Source of the DNA: a virus
Strand: one strand, 5' to 3'
DNA: 64,000 nt
Virus record (IMG/VR): IMGVR_UViG_3300047311_000749
Span: 1 to 64,000 of that record
Below the pieces are notes generated by a model. The model searched no databases. It saw nothing but the letters and a program-made list of their open reading frames with translations, and had not been told where the DNA came from. This document shows, piece after piece, positions 32,029 to 40,450 of this stretch (its first letter is position 1; every line of letters begins with the position of its first letter). A program made the translations under genes and the position numbers.

Positions 32029-34230
32029 TTACGCGGCTTCCGTTACGTCGACGGTTTCGCCGATCGTCGTATCGAGCACGATCGAATCGAGTGACGAGAT
32101 CGTCGTGACCGCGACCTTGACCCGATAGAGGCCCTGGCCGAGCGTCGTCGGCGTGTTGCCCTGCTTGTCGGAAGCCGAGAACGCCGCGATCCGCTGACTC
32201 GCGAGATCGTCCGGCGACAAGAGCCCCTTCAGGAATCCGCGAACCTCGGCCAAAAGAGCCTTGCGGCGACGGATCGTCGAGAGCTTTTTCCCGAAGCCCG
32301 TGATGCGGTTCGCGAGCGTATCTTGGATGAAGTCCGCCATCCGGCGACGCGCGATGTTCTTCAGGTTCGGGTACGCGAGCGGATCGACCGACGTCACGCC
32401 CGACTGAAAGCTCGCGGTGCCGGCGTCCATCCGGAGCGCGCAGATACCGGCGGCCTTGAACGCGATGTAGTCCGACATCGTTAGGGATTGAGACGAGAGC
32501 CCCGACTCGATCCCGATGATGTTCCCGAGGAGCCCCGCGTCCTGGCCGGGGTTTTCCTCCGGCGGGAGCTGGCTCAGAACGCTCGCGAGGAACCCGTCGG
32601 CCCCCACGTCGACGTTGCCATCGACCGTGAAGCCAGTGCCGCCCGAGAGTCCGAGGCGTGCGATCCCGGGTACGTTCGTGCGAGCGTTCGGGTAGCAGTA
32701 GACGACCCGCTGATCCCGGTACGGGCCAACGCCCGGTTCAGAGGTGCCCTTCGCGATTGCCTTCGCGAGTGCCATCGGGGACCGCGCGAGGAACATGCGG
32801 CCGAAACAGCCGTTTGCACTCGCGCTGAGTGCGTTGTCCTTGCCCTTGCGGCGCACCGAGTTCGACTGACGAGCCGACCACGCAACGTTGATGACCTTCG
32901 CGACCGTGTTGATGTCGAGGGTCGCGTCGAACGCAGCCGAGTACGCGGCGTCGATCTGGGATTCCGTCAGGGCCGCGACGGTCGGCGTGAGGTTGATAAC
33001 GGAGAACGCCGCGAGGTCGATCGGCGAAACCGAGTCGACGAGCGTGATGGAGCCGGCGATCGATGCCGTACCGGTCCCGTCGTCGGTCGCGTGCCGCACC
33101 TTGACCGTGTAGGGTCCGGCCGATGCCGCCGTCACGGCGACGTCCTGCATCGTGACGTATTTGACCGGACCGCTCGTTTTGACGACCGTCCCGGCCGGGA
33201 TCTTCCCAGCGTCACCCGTTACGGCGGTGCCGACGCCGGCCGAAAACCCGAAGTCGGTCGCGGTCGTCGGCGTACTGAGTTCGACGGTCCCCGTGAGGGC
33301 CGTGTTGCTCGAGAGGCGCGGTGCGCCGCTCGAAGTCTGGTCCATCGTCGTACCCGTTAGGGCGGTTTCGACGATCAGCTTCAGCTCCGCGAACGTCACG
33401 GCGTTCGAGTTCGCTACGTTCCCGGACCCACTGACCGTGCCGGCCGTCAGGCCGAGCTTCGCCGCGGTCGCACCGGTGTCGAACCCGACGACGACGTTCT
33501 TTGCGCCGCTGCCCTTTTGGCGGGACGTCAGCCGAACTTCGGTGGTTGAGGTCGACGCGTACGTGAAACCCGCGTACTGGTTAATCCGCGCGATCACGGC
33601 GGCCTGGGTCGTGTCGGTCGAGAGGAACGTGACGGTGAAGGCCGGCGCTGAGTCGTACTGGAGCGTGACGGTCTCGCCCCCGACGATCGCGTAGGTGGCC
33701 GATGCTCCGGTCGTGACGGCCGCGACGGCCGTGAAAGTCGCGGTTACGGCGCCGGCGCCGTTGATCTTGAACGAGAGCGTGTCGGCCGTCGTGATCTGGT
33801 AGCTCGGCTTCGCGACTCCTGTGGACGAGCCGAGCCGCGAAAAGCTGACGCTCCCAACGCTCGTGTCGACCCGAACGAGCACGAGTCGGCTGAATCGCTT
33901 CCCCGAGAGCTGAACGGCTCCGTTGCCGTTCCAGTATTCGGGTGCGACGGCCGAGTCGGCATTGCGGGTGCGGGCCGACGGATTCTGGCCGGTCGTTCCC
34001 CCGTACGTGTAGCCGAGTGATCCGAACGTCTGCTGCATGTCCTCGGCGCCCGTGATCTCGGTCGCGAGATTGAAGGGTCCGTTTTCGAACTCCCCCACCA
34101 GCATCGCGGTGCCGGTCCCGACCCCCGTGATGGCGGCCGGCGGATCCCGGTCGATCACGTTGACCGACTCGATGTTCAGCAGGATATCGTTGCCGGGATC
34201 GGTCGTAAAACGCCTGATGAAGTTCGCCAT
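32029..34230 (-). CDS. contractile tail sheath protein
   Basis: The 733-residue protein begins MANFIRRFTTDPGNDILLNI and shows sheath blocks GVGTGTAMLVGEFENGPF, EITGAEDMQQTFGSLG and, at the C-terminal half, FGRMFLARSPMALAKAI..., NLKNIARRRMADFIQDTLA, RRRKALLAEVRGFLKGLL. Between about 150 and 400 lies a long Thr/Ala/Gly-rich beta insertion, probably extra domains on the sheath surface. This makes it longer than P2-type sheaths (about 400 residues). ATG 34230 follows GAGGG. It contracts to drive the tube through the envelope. Confidence 0.9.
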   Translation of the reverse strand: MANFIRRFTTDPGNDILLNIESVNVIDRDPPAAITGVGTGTAMLVGEFENGPFNLATEITGAEDMQQTFGSLGYTYGGTTGQNPSARTRNADSAVAPEYWNGNGAVQLSGKRFSRLVLVRVDTSVGSVSFSRLGSSTGVAKPSYQITTADTLSFKINGAGAVTATFTAVAAVTTGASATYAIVGGETVTLQYDSAPAFTVTFLSTDTTQAAVIARINQYAGFTYASTSTTEVRLTSRQKGSGAKNVVVGFDTGATAAKLGLTAGTVSGSGNVANSNAVTFAELKLIVETALTGTTMDQTSSGAPRLSSNTALTGTVELSTPTTATDFGFSAGVGTAVTGDAGKIPAGTVVKTSGPVKYVTMQDVAVTAASAGPYTVKVRHATDDGTGTASIAGSITLVDSVSPIDLAAFSVINLTPTVAALTESQIDAAYSAAFDATLDINTVAKVINVAWSARQSNSVRRKGKDNALSASANGCFGRMFLARSPMALAKAIAKGTSEPGVGPYRDQRVVYCYPNARTNVPGIARLGLSGGTGFTVDGNVDVGADGFLASVLSQLPPEENPGQDAGLLGNIIGIESGLSSQSLTMSDYIAFKAAGICALRMDAGTASFQSGVTSVDPLAYPNLKNIARRRMADFIQDTLANRITGFGKKLSTIRRRKALLAEVRGFLKGLLSPDDLASQRIAAFSASDKQGNTPTTLGQGLYRVKVAVTTISSLDSIVLDTTIGETVDVTEAA

Positions 34231-34282
34231 GGTTCGGTTTCCCTCGCGCGCGATCGAATCGTGGCACGCACGCTCCCAGGCT

Positions 34283-34990
34283 TCAAACGTCCGAGTCGGG
34301 ACCCCCGAGGCCAAACTCGAATGTCCCGACCTCGACTTCGGGTCGGAACCCCTCGACCGGAACCAGTTTGACGACCTCGAACCTCATCTCGAGCCCCAGG
34401 TGGGCCCAGCGCCGGTTCCGGACCGCATCCGGGTCGTCGGGCCGCATTGAGGTCGCGAGCGTGAAACAGACCGTTTGGTCGTGGTAGTCGGGCATCCGGA
34501 ACCGGAGCCCGTAGATCGCTTCCGACGGGACGAACGCGTCCTCGAGTGCCGCGACGAGTGACCGCCGGAGCGGCATCGAGTCGGCCCAGCACTCGACCGT
34601 AAAGGCCTCGAAGTACTCCCCCATCACCTGGAGCGCACAGTCCTTCCGTTCCTCGTCTCGCGTCGACTCAACCACGTAGGGGGTCAGACCGACCGGCTGG
34701 TATTCACCCGCACCCGGCAAGAATACGATCGACGGGAACCGGAGCTTGTCGACGTTGTCGGGCTGCTCGATGTGGACGTCCTCCGGTTTGATCCGGTACG
34801 GGATCGTGACGGGCGATCCCTTGTCACCCGGGAGCTGAAAGATGAGCTCCGAGATGTAGCGGGCCAGGATCCTGAGCGCGACCGTACGGCCGTCGACCGC
34901 CTGAAGCGCTACCTCGGGGCGGGCCGGCCACGGCGCCGTGTTGGGCGTCGCGCCGTTCATCAGGTCGTGGGCTCGTTCGCGGGTACTCAT
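34283..34990 (-). CDS. probable tail terminator/neck protein
   Basis: A 235-residue protein upstream of the sheath gene, the site of tail completion proteins. After a basic start it shows LRILARYISELIFQLPG, a beta stretch around FPSIVFLPGAGEYQPVG, then MPLRRSLVAALEDAFV, and ends in a strand-rich segment (LGLEMRFEVVKLVPV). ATG 34990 shares a base with the upstream TGA (TGATG). No named family can be assigned with confidence. Confidence 0.55.
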   Translation of the reverse strand: MSTRERAHDLMNGATPNTAPWPARPEVALQAVDGRTVALRILARYISELIFQLPGDKGSPVTIPYRIKPEDVHIEQPDNVDKLRFPSIVFLPGAGEYQPVGLTPYVVESTRDEERKDCALQVMGEYFEAFTVECWADSMPLRRSLVAALEDAFVPSEAIYGLRFRMPDYHDQTVCFTLATSMRPDDPDAVRNRRWAHLGLEMRFEVVKLVPVEGFRPEVEVGTFEFGLGGPDSDV

Positions 34991-35565
34991 CAGGTTGCCC
35001 CGAAGGCCCGGCGGAGCTCGCGCGCGACCTCTTCGCGAATGTACTGGGGACCGAGTCGACGAGTCGTTTTGGCGAGCGGCTGGAGGCCCCCCTTCTCGGG
35101 GTGGAAGATGCCGGTCCGCTTCATCTTGGTCGCGATCGCCCACGCGACCGACCGGTACAGTTCATCAGCAGGCCGGCCCTTCGTGACCCTGCCGGACGCG
35201 GTCTGGTTTCGCTGAGACCCAATGCCCTTTCGGCGGGCCCACTCCGCGAGGGCATCGATCATCTTCCGACCGATCTTGATGTTTTGGGGCCTGACCCCAC
35301 CTTCCATCAGGACCGCCTCCAGGACCGTATTGAAGATCGCGGCTCCCGCCGGAACCTGTTCGGCTCGCCACCCGGCTCGCGCGGTTCCGCGGTCGAGCGG
35401 GAGGTCGAGGGTTTTGATCGCCCCTACGATTCGGTAAGCGGCCGCCAAGAGTCCCCGCCGGGCCGCATCCGGCATCGCGCGCCCGATCCCGGCCGCCCAG
35501 GCGCCGGCCTCTTCGATCGGGATAACGGTCGAGGGCATGCCGGAAGCTTGGCGGCCCCGCGCCAT
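34990..35565 (-). CDS. head-tail joining/tail completion protein
   Basis: A 191-residue basic protein with helices (AARRGLLAAAYRIVGAIKTL) and the sequence RGTARAGWRAEQVPAGAAIFN, as in HK97 gp10/neck-type proteins where this RAGW strand is common. The C-terminal HPEKGGLQPLAKTTRRLGPQYI also fits that group. Two starts are possible: ATG 35565 and ATG 35538, and neither has a strong ribosome site. The latter leaves room for the plus-strand gene that begins at 35576. Confidence 0.6.
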   Translation of the reverse strand: MARGRQASGMPSTVIPIEEAGAWAAGIGRAMPDAARRGLLAAAYRIVGAIKTLDLPLDRGTARAGWRAEQVPAGAAIFNTVLEAVLMEGGVRPQNIKIGRKMIDALAEWARRKGIGSQRNQTASGRVTKGRPADELYRSVAWAIATKMKRTGIFHPEKGGLQPLAKTTRRLGPQYIREEVARELRRAFGAT

Positions 35566-35575
35566 CGGTTCAACG

Positions 35576-35785
35576 ATGGTTACGCTAATCGTTTACGTCG
35601 CGGCCGCGTTTGGGTTCTACCAACACTGGGATGCTGACCTCGTGGAGCACGGGCGGTGGGACCGACCGCTCCTGGTCCTTCAGGCGTCGGTCTGGTTCGG
35701 GATCGTGCTCGTGATGGTCTTGTTCGCGGCTATCTCGGGCGCGGCGCGCGCCGGCGGTGCCGTCCAGCGCTGGCTCACCAGCTAA
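35576..35785 (+). CDS. two-helix membrane protein on the opposite strand within the neck genes
   Basis: A 69-residue plus-strand product with two clear transmembrane helices: VTLIVYVAAAFGFYQHW (2-20) and VLQASVWFGIVLVMVLFAAI (about 36-56), joined by a charged loop (DADLVEHGRWDRP), ending in a basic tail. No minus-strand gene fills 35566-35781, so this is not a shadow. Its TAA overlaps the stop of the next neck gene tail to tail. Orientation and composition differ from all neighbours, as in an inserted moron gene or antiholin/exclusion protein. No promoter is obvious. Confidence 0.6.
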   Translation: MVTLIVYVAAAFGFYQHWDADLVEHGRWDRPLLVLQASVWFGIVLVMVLFAAISGAARAGGAVQRWLTS

Positions 35786-36315
35786 GGCAGCTGACGCGCC
35801 GGTGGGTCGTCCGAGATTCTCTCGAGTGCGACCGCCCAAAAGACCTGCTCGGCATTCCGGAACGGCTGCCCCAGGATCCGGTACTTCTGCGGTCGAACCG
35901 GCCCCCCAGAGCGACCGTCCTCGACGAGCTCGTACCAGAAGTCGAACCGCTCCGGAACTTCGTCCGCGCCCGTGCGCGGGTATCCGAGCCCATTGAGCTG
36001 GTCCTCCGTGTACCGCATCGAGATCTCGTCGACCCGGATGGATCCGACCGGGTACGCGCCGGCGTGGAACGGTACCCGCGAGACCGCGTCGAGCGGGCTG
36101 ACGCGCGGGGTCGGGAGCAGCTCTACCCGGCTGAGCTCGCGCTCGCGTCCTTCGCCGCGTTCCTCCCCCGTCCACCCCGAGTGAACCAAGAATACCCGGT
36201 ATGGCCGGATCCCGAGCTTGGTCGCGAGCTGACGAATCTTGTCGGCCTTCCCGACGAGCTTGTCGATGAGGGTTCGGCCGACCTTACCCGGCGGGAGCGG
36301 TCCGACCTTCGGCAT
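35782..36315 (-). CDS. unknown neck/head-tail connector-region protein
   Basis: A 177-residue protein. The first 35 residues are basic (LIDKLVGKADKIRQLATKLG). A beta-rich body follows, with YRVFLVHSGWTGEERGEG, RFDFWYELVEDG and KYRILGQPF. Its ATG lies 4 nt past the stop of the upstream gene. By position it belongs to the head-tail joining set. No family is recognised. Confidence 0.55.
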   Translation of the reverse strand: MPKVGPLPPGKVGRTLIDKLVGKADKIRQLATKLGIRPYRVFLVHSGWTGEERGEGRERELSRVELLPTPRVSPLDAVSRVPFHAGAYPVGSIRVDEISMRYTEDQLNGLGYPRTGADEVPERFDFWYELVEDGRSGGPVRPQKYRILGQPFRNAEQVFWAVALERISDDPPARQLP

Positions 36316-36318
36316 CCG

Positions 36319-36729
36319 TCAGTGAACGATCGGCACGTTGATGCCGACCGCTCCCCCACCGGATTGCCAAAATCGCTTGTCGTACGGGTTCGGGATCACA
36401 CCCAAGATGTTGGCGAGCCCGTTCCGGATGAAGTCGTACCGCTGGATGACCTTCTCGAACTCGTCCGGGTTCAGGTCGATCGACCCGACCTTGCTTGCGA
36501 CGAGCGTCTCGGTGTCGTCGAACAGTTGGAACTCGACCGCGTCGAGTTGATCGAGGAGCTGTCGCGCCTTCGCCTCGGCCGGCAACAGGATCTTGTCCAT
36601 CGCGGGCTCGATCATGAACTGGGTCTGGACCGACGCCGGGACACCTAACACGAACGTCGCGACCTCCGCGACGTTGAGGTAGCCGAGGTGATGCCGAATC
36701 CGGACCCGTTCGTCCTCCGAAAGCGCCAC
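36319..36729 (-). CDS. unknown head-tail connector-region protein
   Basis: A 136-residue, helical protein: LSEDERVRIRHHLGYLNVAE, PAEAKARQLLDQLDAVE, then NPDEFEKVIQRYDFIRNGLANILG and the tail FWQSGGGAVGINVPIVH. Adaptor (gp6/gp15-like) proteins of similar size and helicity often occur here. The start is GTG 36729, 1 nt past the previous stop. The adaptor role is inferred. Confidence 0.55.
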   Translation of the reverse strand: MALSEDERVRIRHHLGYLNVAEVATFVLGVPASVQTQFMIEPAMDKILLPAEAKARQLLDQLDAVEFQLFDDTETLVASKVGSIDLNPDEFEKVIQRYDFIRNGLANILGVIPNPYDKRFWQSGGGAVGINVPIVH

Positions 36730-36730
36730 C

Positions 36731-37054
36731 CTACTCCTCCAGCTTCTGGAGCTGAACTCCCTGACCGATGAGGTCCTCGATCCGGTAGTTCGACTCGTCG
36801 ACGATCTTGCCGGGCTTCAGCATCGTCAGGGAACCGCGGTGCATGATCCGACGTTCTTGAAGGACCCGGTAGCGGGCGACCGGTACGACGGGCTCATCGG
36901 GCTCGCGTTCCTCGCGCGCGGCCCTGACGAGGTCGGGGGGCGCGAGCGGGATCGTTGCCGAGTCGTGTTCGACGAACGGTGCCCCCGAACTTCCCCCGGG
37001 GATCTGGGATTCTGCCTGCTGGGCCTGCTGCGGCTTCGGTGCTGATCTGGCCAT
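36731..37054 (-). CDS. unknown 107-residue protein after the capsid gene
   Basis: A Gln/Pro-rich, disordered N-terminus (PKPQQAQQAESQIPGGSS) leads to a short folded C-terminus (VARYRVLQERRIMHRGSLTM, YRIEDLIGQGVQLQKLEE). This C-terminal pattern (a strand pair, then G-K-I-V-D-E) recalls small head fibre or capsid-decoration ORFs, but no family is assigned. It is the first gene after the capsid terminator. Confidence 0.5.
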   Translation of the reverse strand: MARSAPKPQQAQQAESQIPGGSSGAPFVEHDSATIPLAPPDLVRAAREEREPDEPVVPVARYRVLQERRIMHRGSLTMLKPGKIVDESNYRIEDLIGQGVQLQKLEE

Positions 37055-37106
37055 CTCGTCTGTACCTCCGCGGTTCCTTTACCGCCCCCGCGAAGGGCGG
37101 ACAAGC

Positions 37107-37136
37107 AAAAGGCCACCCGGCGTAAACCAGGTGGCC
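37107..37136 (-). terminator. intrinsic terminator after the major capsid gene
   Basis: On the minus strand GGCCACC (37136-37130), an 11-nt loop region and GGTGGCC (37117-37111) are followed by TTTTGCTTG. A 7-8 bp G+C stem with a T-tract directly after the capsid stop (37166) is a standard partial terminator. Confidence 0.8.
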
Positions 37137-37165
37137 CTTCGCGGCTTACGGGAAGCGACTAAGCG

Positions 37166-38575
37166 CTAGCCCAATGCGTGCTCAATCACGACAGCGCGCT
37201 TGTAGAGCTCGCTGCCACCCTGCGCGGTGAAGTCGGTCGGGGCCGACCAGCCGGCCGTGATGGACCAGCTCGAACTGACGAGGTCCTGCATGCGGTTCAC
37301 GGGAGCCCGGATGATCAGCCGGATACGGTCGGTCGAGATCTGGACGCCGTTGTTCACGATGTCGAACTCGCCGATCTTCCCGTTGACGCCCGCTTCGCTC
37401 ACGTAGGCGGACTCGTCGAGCCCGTGCTCGTAGAGGGCGCCGCGGCCACATACGATCACGCGTCCGACCTTTACGCCGCCGTTGTTGACGACTTCGGCGC
37501 CGATGTCGGCCGCGTAGAACGCATTCGCCGAAGTTCCGGTCAGGGTCCCGGAGTTCCCCGAGTCAGGCGACTCGGTGTTCATGTAGAACGAGACGCCCGC
37601 GACGGTCCCGATGTACGCCTGCTTGTAGGGGGCGTTCTCGGGCAGCGATTGCTGAAGGCGCTGGTAGACCGGGTCCTGGAACACTTGAGCGTTCGTCAGG
37701 CTCGACAGGTGAGCGTGATAGAACCCGTCCTCGTGGGGCGGCACGTTGCGCTGGCGGAGTTCCGCGCAGGCATTGATGACGTCCTGAAGCGCGATCGTGT
37801 CCGAGCTTGAAAGCGCGTCGACCGAGTCACCACCGCCGCTGCGGAGGATCTTCGGGCGGAGCGCCGAAAGCACGGGCGAGCGGGTCGCGACGACCGACCC
37901 GACGGTCGCGGAGAGCGTCAAGGTACCGGGCCCGAACGGGTCCGTGGGGTCGTCGGGAGCGAAACCGATCGCGTTGCGGACGATCGGGGTCGCGCCGTTC
38001 ATGATCGTGATCGAGAGCGGCGAGGAGGGACCGATCGGAACCGGGCGAACCTGAGCGTTCGTCGAACCGATGACGGTCGTGAACCCGTTGAGGGCCGCGA
38101 CCCGGATCGTGGTGTCGCCGGTACCGGTTGCGGCGATCAGGTTCGTCGAGCCTCCCAAGTAGGGCTTGAAGAACGCGTTGCGGGCCATTCGGTTGACCGA
38201 CATACCGGCCTGGATGCCGAGTTGGTGAACGTTCCGGCCGAACTGGTCGCCGATCGAAACGGCGCTGGTCGGCATGTGGGTGTCGATCGAATCGCCGTAT
38301 TGGTCGATGCGCGCGTACCACTGCTCGTACGTCAGGGCCTGGGGATTGGGGTCGACGCCCGCGACGAGCGGGGTTGTCTTGGGGCGCAGAAGGCCCGGGC
38401 GGGTCTCCAGCTTCTCGGTGCCGAGGTTACCCTCGAAGCGCTGAAACATACCCTCGGCGCGGTACTGGAGCGCCGGCACAAGACCGTCGTGGAATGCCCT
38501 CTCGAGCATCCCCTCTTGGATGAGCGACTGAATGCCCTCCGGGAGGGCAGAGACGATAGAGCCTTGGATGGCCAT
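37166..38575 (-). CDS. major capsid protein
   Basis: A 469-residue protein. Features include an acidic/aromatic N-arm (GIQSLIQEGMLERAFHDGLVPAL), YEQWYARIDQYGDSIDTHMP, a long helix (DTIALQDVINACAELRQRN), PPHEDGFYHAHLSSL and KQAYIGTVAGVSFYMN. It ends with EFDIVNNGVQISTDRIRLIIR and a C-terminal SELYKRAVVIEHALG. Position between scaffold and neck genes and its own terminator fit the HK97-fold capsid subunit. Whether the N-terminal arm is cleaved cannot be seen. The sequence pattern is near the N4-gp56-type families. Confidence 0.8.
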   Translation of the reverse strand: MAIQGSIVSALPEGIQSLIQEGMLERAFHDGLVPALQYRAEGMFQRFEGNLGTEKLETRPGLLRPKTTPLVAGVDPNPQALTYEQWYARIDQYGDSIDTHMPTSAVSIGDQFGRNVHQLGIQAGMSVNRMARNAFFKPYLGGSTNLIAATGTGDTTIRVAALNGFTTVIGSTNAQVRPVPIGPSSPLSITIMNGATPIVRNAIGFAPDDPTDPFGPGTLTLSATVGSVVATRSPVLSALRPKILRSGGGDSVDALSSSDTIALQDVINACAELRQRNVPPHEDGFYHAHLSSLTNAQVFQDPVYQRLQQSLPENAPYKQAYIGTVAGVSFYMNTESPDSGNSGTLTGTSANAFYAADIGAEVVNNGGVKVGRVIVCGRGALYEHGLDESAYVSEAGVNGKIGEFDIVNNGVQISTDRIRLIIRAPVNRMQDLVSSSWSITAGWSAPTDFTAQGGSELYKRAVVIEHALG

Positions 38576-38811
38576 TGGGATGGATCTTTCGGGTGGGGGT
38601 TCTGGTAGCCTTCGCTACTGGGCCTCTGCCACTCCTCCCGGGACCGACCGTTAACCGCCGTCGTGCGCGTATTGGGGGACTGGGTCTGCCTGTTCGCGTC
38701 TGGACACCGGAACCGTGGCATTCGTCCCGAGCCCGCGCAAGCCGCCCCCAAAAGCAGAAGGGGCAAACGACCTCTCGATCGCTTGCCCCTCCGGGGATCA
38801 GGACGTCCTCG
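38576..38811 (-). other. 236-nt noncoding interval between scaffold and capsid genes
   Basis: No gene is supported on either strand. The scaffold-side 50 nt is a terminator (38750-38790). Near the capsid start a GTAGC-GAAG-GCTAC stem (38605-38618) sits about 30 nt before the ATG. A late promoter for the capsid gene is expected here, but I see no convincing -35/-10 pair. Confidence 0.5.
38750..38790 (-). terminator. intrinsic terminator after the scaffold gene
   Basis: On the minus strand AGGGGCAA (38790-38783), a 16-nt loop and TTGCCCCT (38766-38759) form an 8-bp stem followed by TCTGCTTTTGGG. This lies 20 nt past the scaffold stop and may set the scaffold-to-capsid ratio. Confidence 0.7.
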
Positions 38812-39666
38812 TTACCAGGACATACCGCGCGCCCGCTTGTACTCGGCGAGCTCGGTGCTGTTCATCGAGTTCGGCTGACCGGGCCGCGGGGTCTTACCGC
38901 CGAACTTCCCCATGTCGAGAGAAGACGTTGCGGTCTTGCGGTCCTTCGGTTTCGTATCGAGCGGCACCTTCGGTTTCTTGGCCGCCTCGGCCGTCTCGCG
39001 CTTCTTCTTGTCGTCGTCGGTCTCGGTCGAATCGGCCCCGCGCGCAATCTTCGGGTGCTTCTCCGCGTACTGCCGGAACCAGGTCGAAACATCTTCTTCG
39101 TCCATCGCCCTGACCTTCGAGCTTGAGAGCCCCCGGACGTGGCGACGGAATCGGTCGAGCGCGACATCGACGTAGTCTTCCTCGAACAGCTTCGCGGCGA
39201 TCTTCGTCAGGACCTGCTCCTGGCGATCGGCCAACATCCCCTCTTCCTTCTCGGAATTGAGGCGCTCGAGTTCCGCGATCCGGTCCTCCTTCTTCTTGAG
39301 GTCCTCCTTGAGTCGCGTCTCCTCGTCGAGCTTCGCCCGGCGCTCTTCATCCGCCTTTGCGTCGGCGGCTTCTTTCGCCTTCTTGAGCGACTGGGCTTCC
39401 TTGCGCTCTTCGGCGATCTTGTCGAGATCGCTCGTTCCGAAGATCCGGCGGAGTTCCTTCGCCGACATCTGGGCGACCCGCTTGAGGAACTGGGCCTGCG
39501 GGATCTTGTAGACGCCGTCGTCATCCGGGACGAGATCGTCGTCGTCACCCTTCGCGGCTTTCGGCGGATCTTTCGGCTTCTCTTCGGAAGCCTTCGGGGG
39601 ATCCTTCGGTTTCTCTTCGAGCGTCTTCTCGACCGGTTTCTCAACCGGCTTTTCTTCTTCAGCCAT
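38812..39666 (-). CDS. capsid scaffolding protein
   Basis: A 284-residue, highly charged helical protein. The N-terminus repeats KPxEK/EEKPKDPPKA, then GDDDDLVPDDD. A long coiled coil follows (KIAEERKEAQSLKKAKEAAD...EETRLKEDLKKKEDRIAELE). The C-terminus is basic (RPGQPNSMNSTELAEYKRAR), the typical capsid-binding tail. Being directly upstream of the capsid gene makes this assignment secure. ATG 39666 with GGAGGAATCA before it is better than ATG 39678. Confidence 0.85.
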   Translation of the reverse strand: MAEEEKPVEKPVEKTLEEKPKDPPKASEEKPKDPPKAAKGDDDDLVPDDDGVYKIPQAQFLKRVAQMSAKELRRIFGTSDLDKIAEERKEAQSLKKAKEAADAKADEERRAKLDEETRLKEDLKKKEDRIAELERLNSEKEEGMLADRQEQVLTKIAAKLFEEDYVDVALDRFRRHVRGLSSSKVRAMDEEDVSTWFRQYAEKHPKIARGADSTETDDDKKKRETAEAAKKPKVPLDTKPKDRKTATSSLDMGKFGGKTPRPGQPNSMNSTELAEYKRARGMSW

Positions 39667-39685
39667 TGATTCCTCCACGGGGTCA

Positions 39686-39708
39686 GGGGTCGTTTATCCC
39701 CCGACCCC
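39686..39708 (-). promoter_or_regulatory. hairpin in the leader of the scaffold gene
   Basis: GGGGTCG...CGACCCC (7-bp stem, about 9-nt loop) lies between the stop of the upstream head gene and the scaffold ribosome site. It lacks a T-tract. It may attenuate or protect the message. Confidence 0.35.
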
Positions 39709-39732
39709 GCGGGGCGAACACGCGAGACCCTC

Positions 39733-40413
39733 TCAGGTCAGGACGCCTTCGGAAGCCTTCAGGAGCGTATCGAGGTTCGTACCGGGCACGAGACCGAGCG
39801 TGATGGTCGCTTGCGTGACGGCATCGGCGGAAACGAACTGAACCGTGTCCTTCGCGAGGTTGAGGTTGCACTGAAGGGTCGTGCTGGAGCGCGAACCCGG
39901 CGCAATCACTTTGCCCTCACCCGTCACGGTCCCGACCGTCAGAACGGCCCGGAGCAACATCACGGCGCCGATCGCGGTCACGGATGTCGGGAGTGCAATA
40001 TCACTCGTCACGACCGGGAGCGTGAGCGTTACGGTATCCATGACGGCCGGCAAGTAGTCGACGTCGACGCGAGTCCAGGCGTCAGCGGACGCGAACGTCA
40101 GGTCGCCGGCGGCCGAGATGTTGATGTGACCGGCGGCGGTGGCGCTCGTCATCGGGGGAGTGTCGATCACCAACTCGGCAGGAGTGCCGGAACCCGCGAC
40201 CGCGACCGCTCGATGAATCCGACACGCCTTCGCGTCGTTCGGGAGCTTGAGCGTGTGGGTCGAGGCAATCTGGTCGAGCGGCACGGGCGCGCTGGGGGCC
40301 TGCTTGTAGAGGTGAACCGAGAGGGACCGCAGGACGTCGCCGAGTTTTGCGGTGCGGAACTCGTCAGCGAGATGGTTCGGGTTGGCTCGGTTGAAAGCGT
40401 CCTTCAGGCTCAT
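39733..40413 (-). CDS. unknown head-region structural protein
   Basis: A 226-residue protein, mostly beta, Thr/Val/Ala-rich: HINISAAGDLTFASADAWTR, MDTVTLTLPVVTSDIALPT, ATITLGLVPGT. The helical N-terminus (MSLKDAFNRANPNHLADEFR) is charged. In the order portal, MuF, small genes, this protein, scaffold, capsid, it could be a decoration or head-completion protein. No family is recognised. Confidence 0.55.
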   Translation of the reverse strand: MSLKDAFNRANPNHLADEFRTAKLGDVLRSLSVHLYKQAPSAPVPLDQIASTHTLKLPNDAKACRIHRAVAVAGSGTPAELVIDTPPMTSATAAGHINISAAGDLTFASADAWTRVDVDYLPAVMDTVTLTLPVVTSDIALPTSVTAIGAVMLLRAVLTVGTVTGEGKVIAPGSRSSTTLQCNLNLAKDTVQFVSADAVTQATITLGLVPGTNLDTLLKASEGVLT

Positions 40414-40450
40414 TGGGCATTCTCCTCGGGGTGGGCCCCCAGAACGTGAT

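Noticed and set aside
30888-32108. 406-residue plus-strand frame across tail chaperone, tube and sheath genes
   Set aside because: It spans three well-supported minus genes and a gap. Its composition is typical of a shadow.
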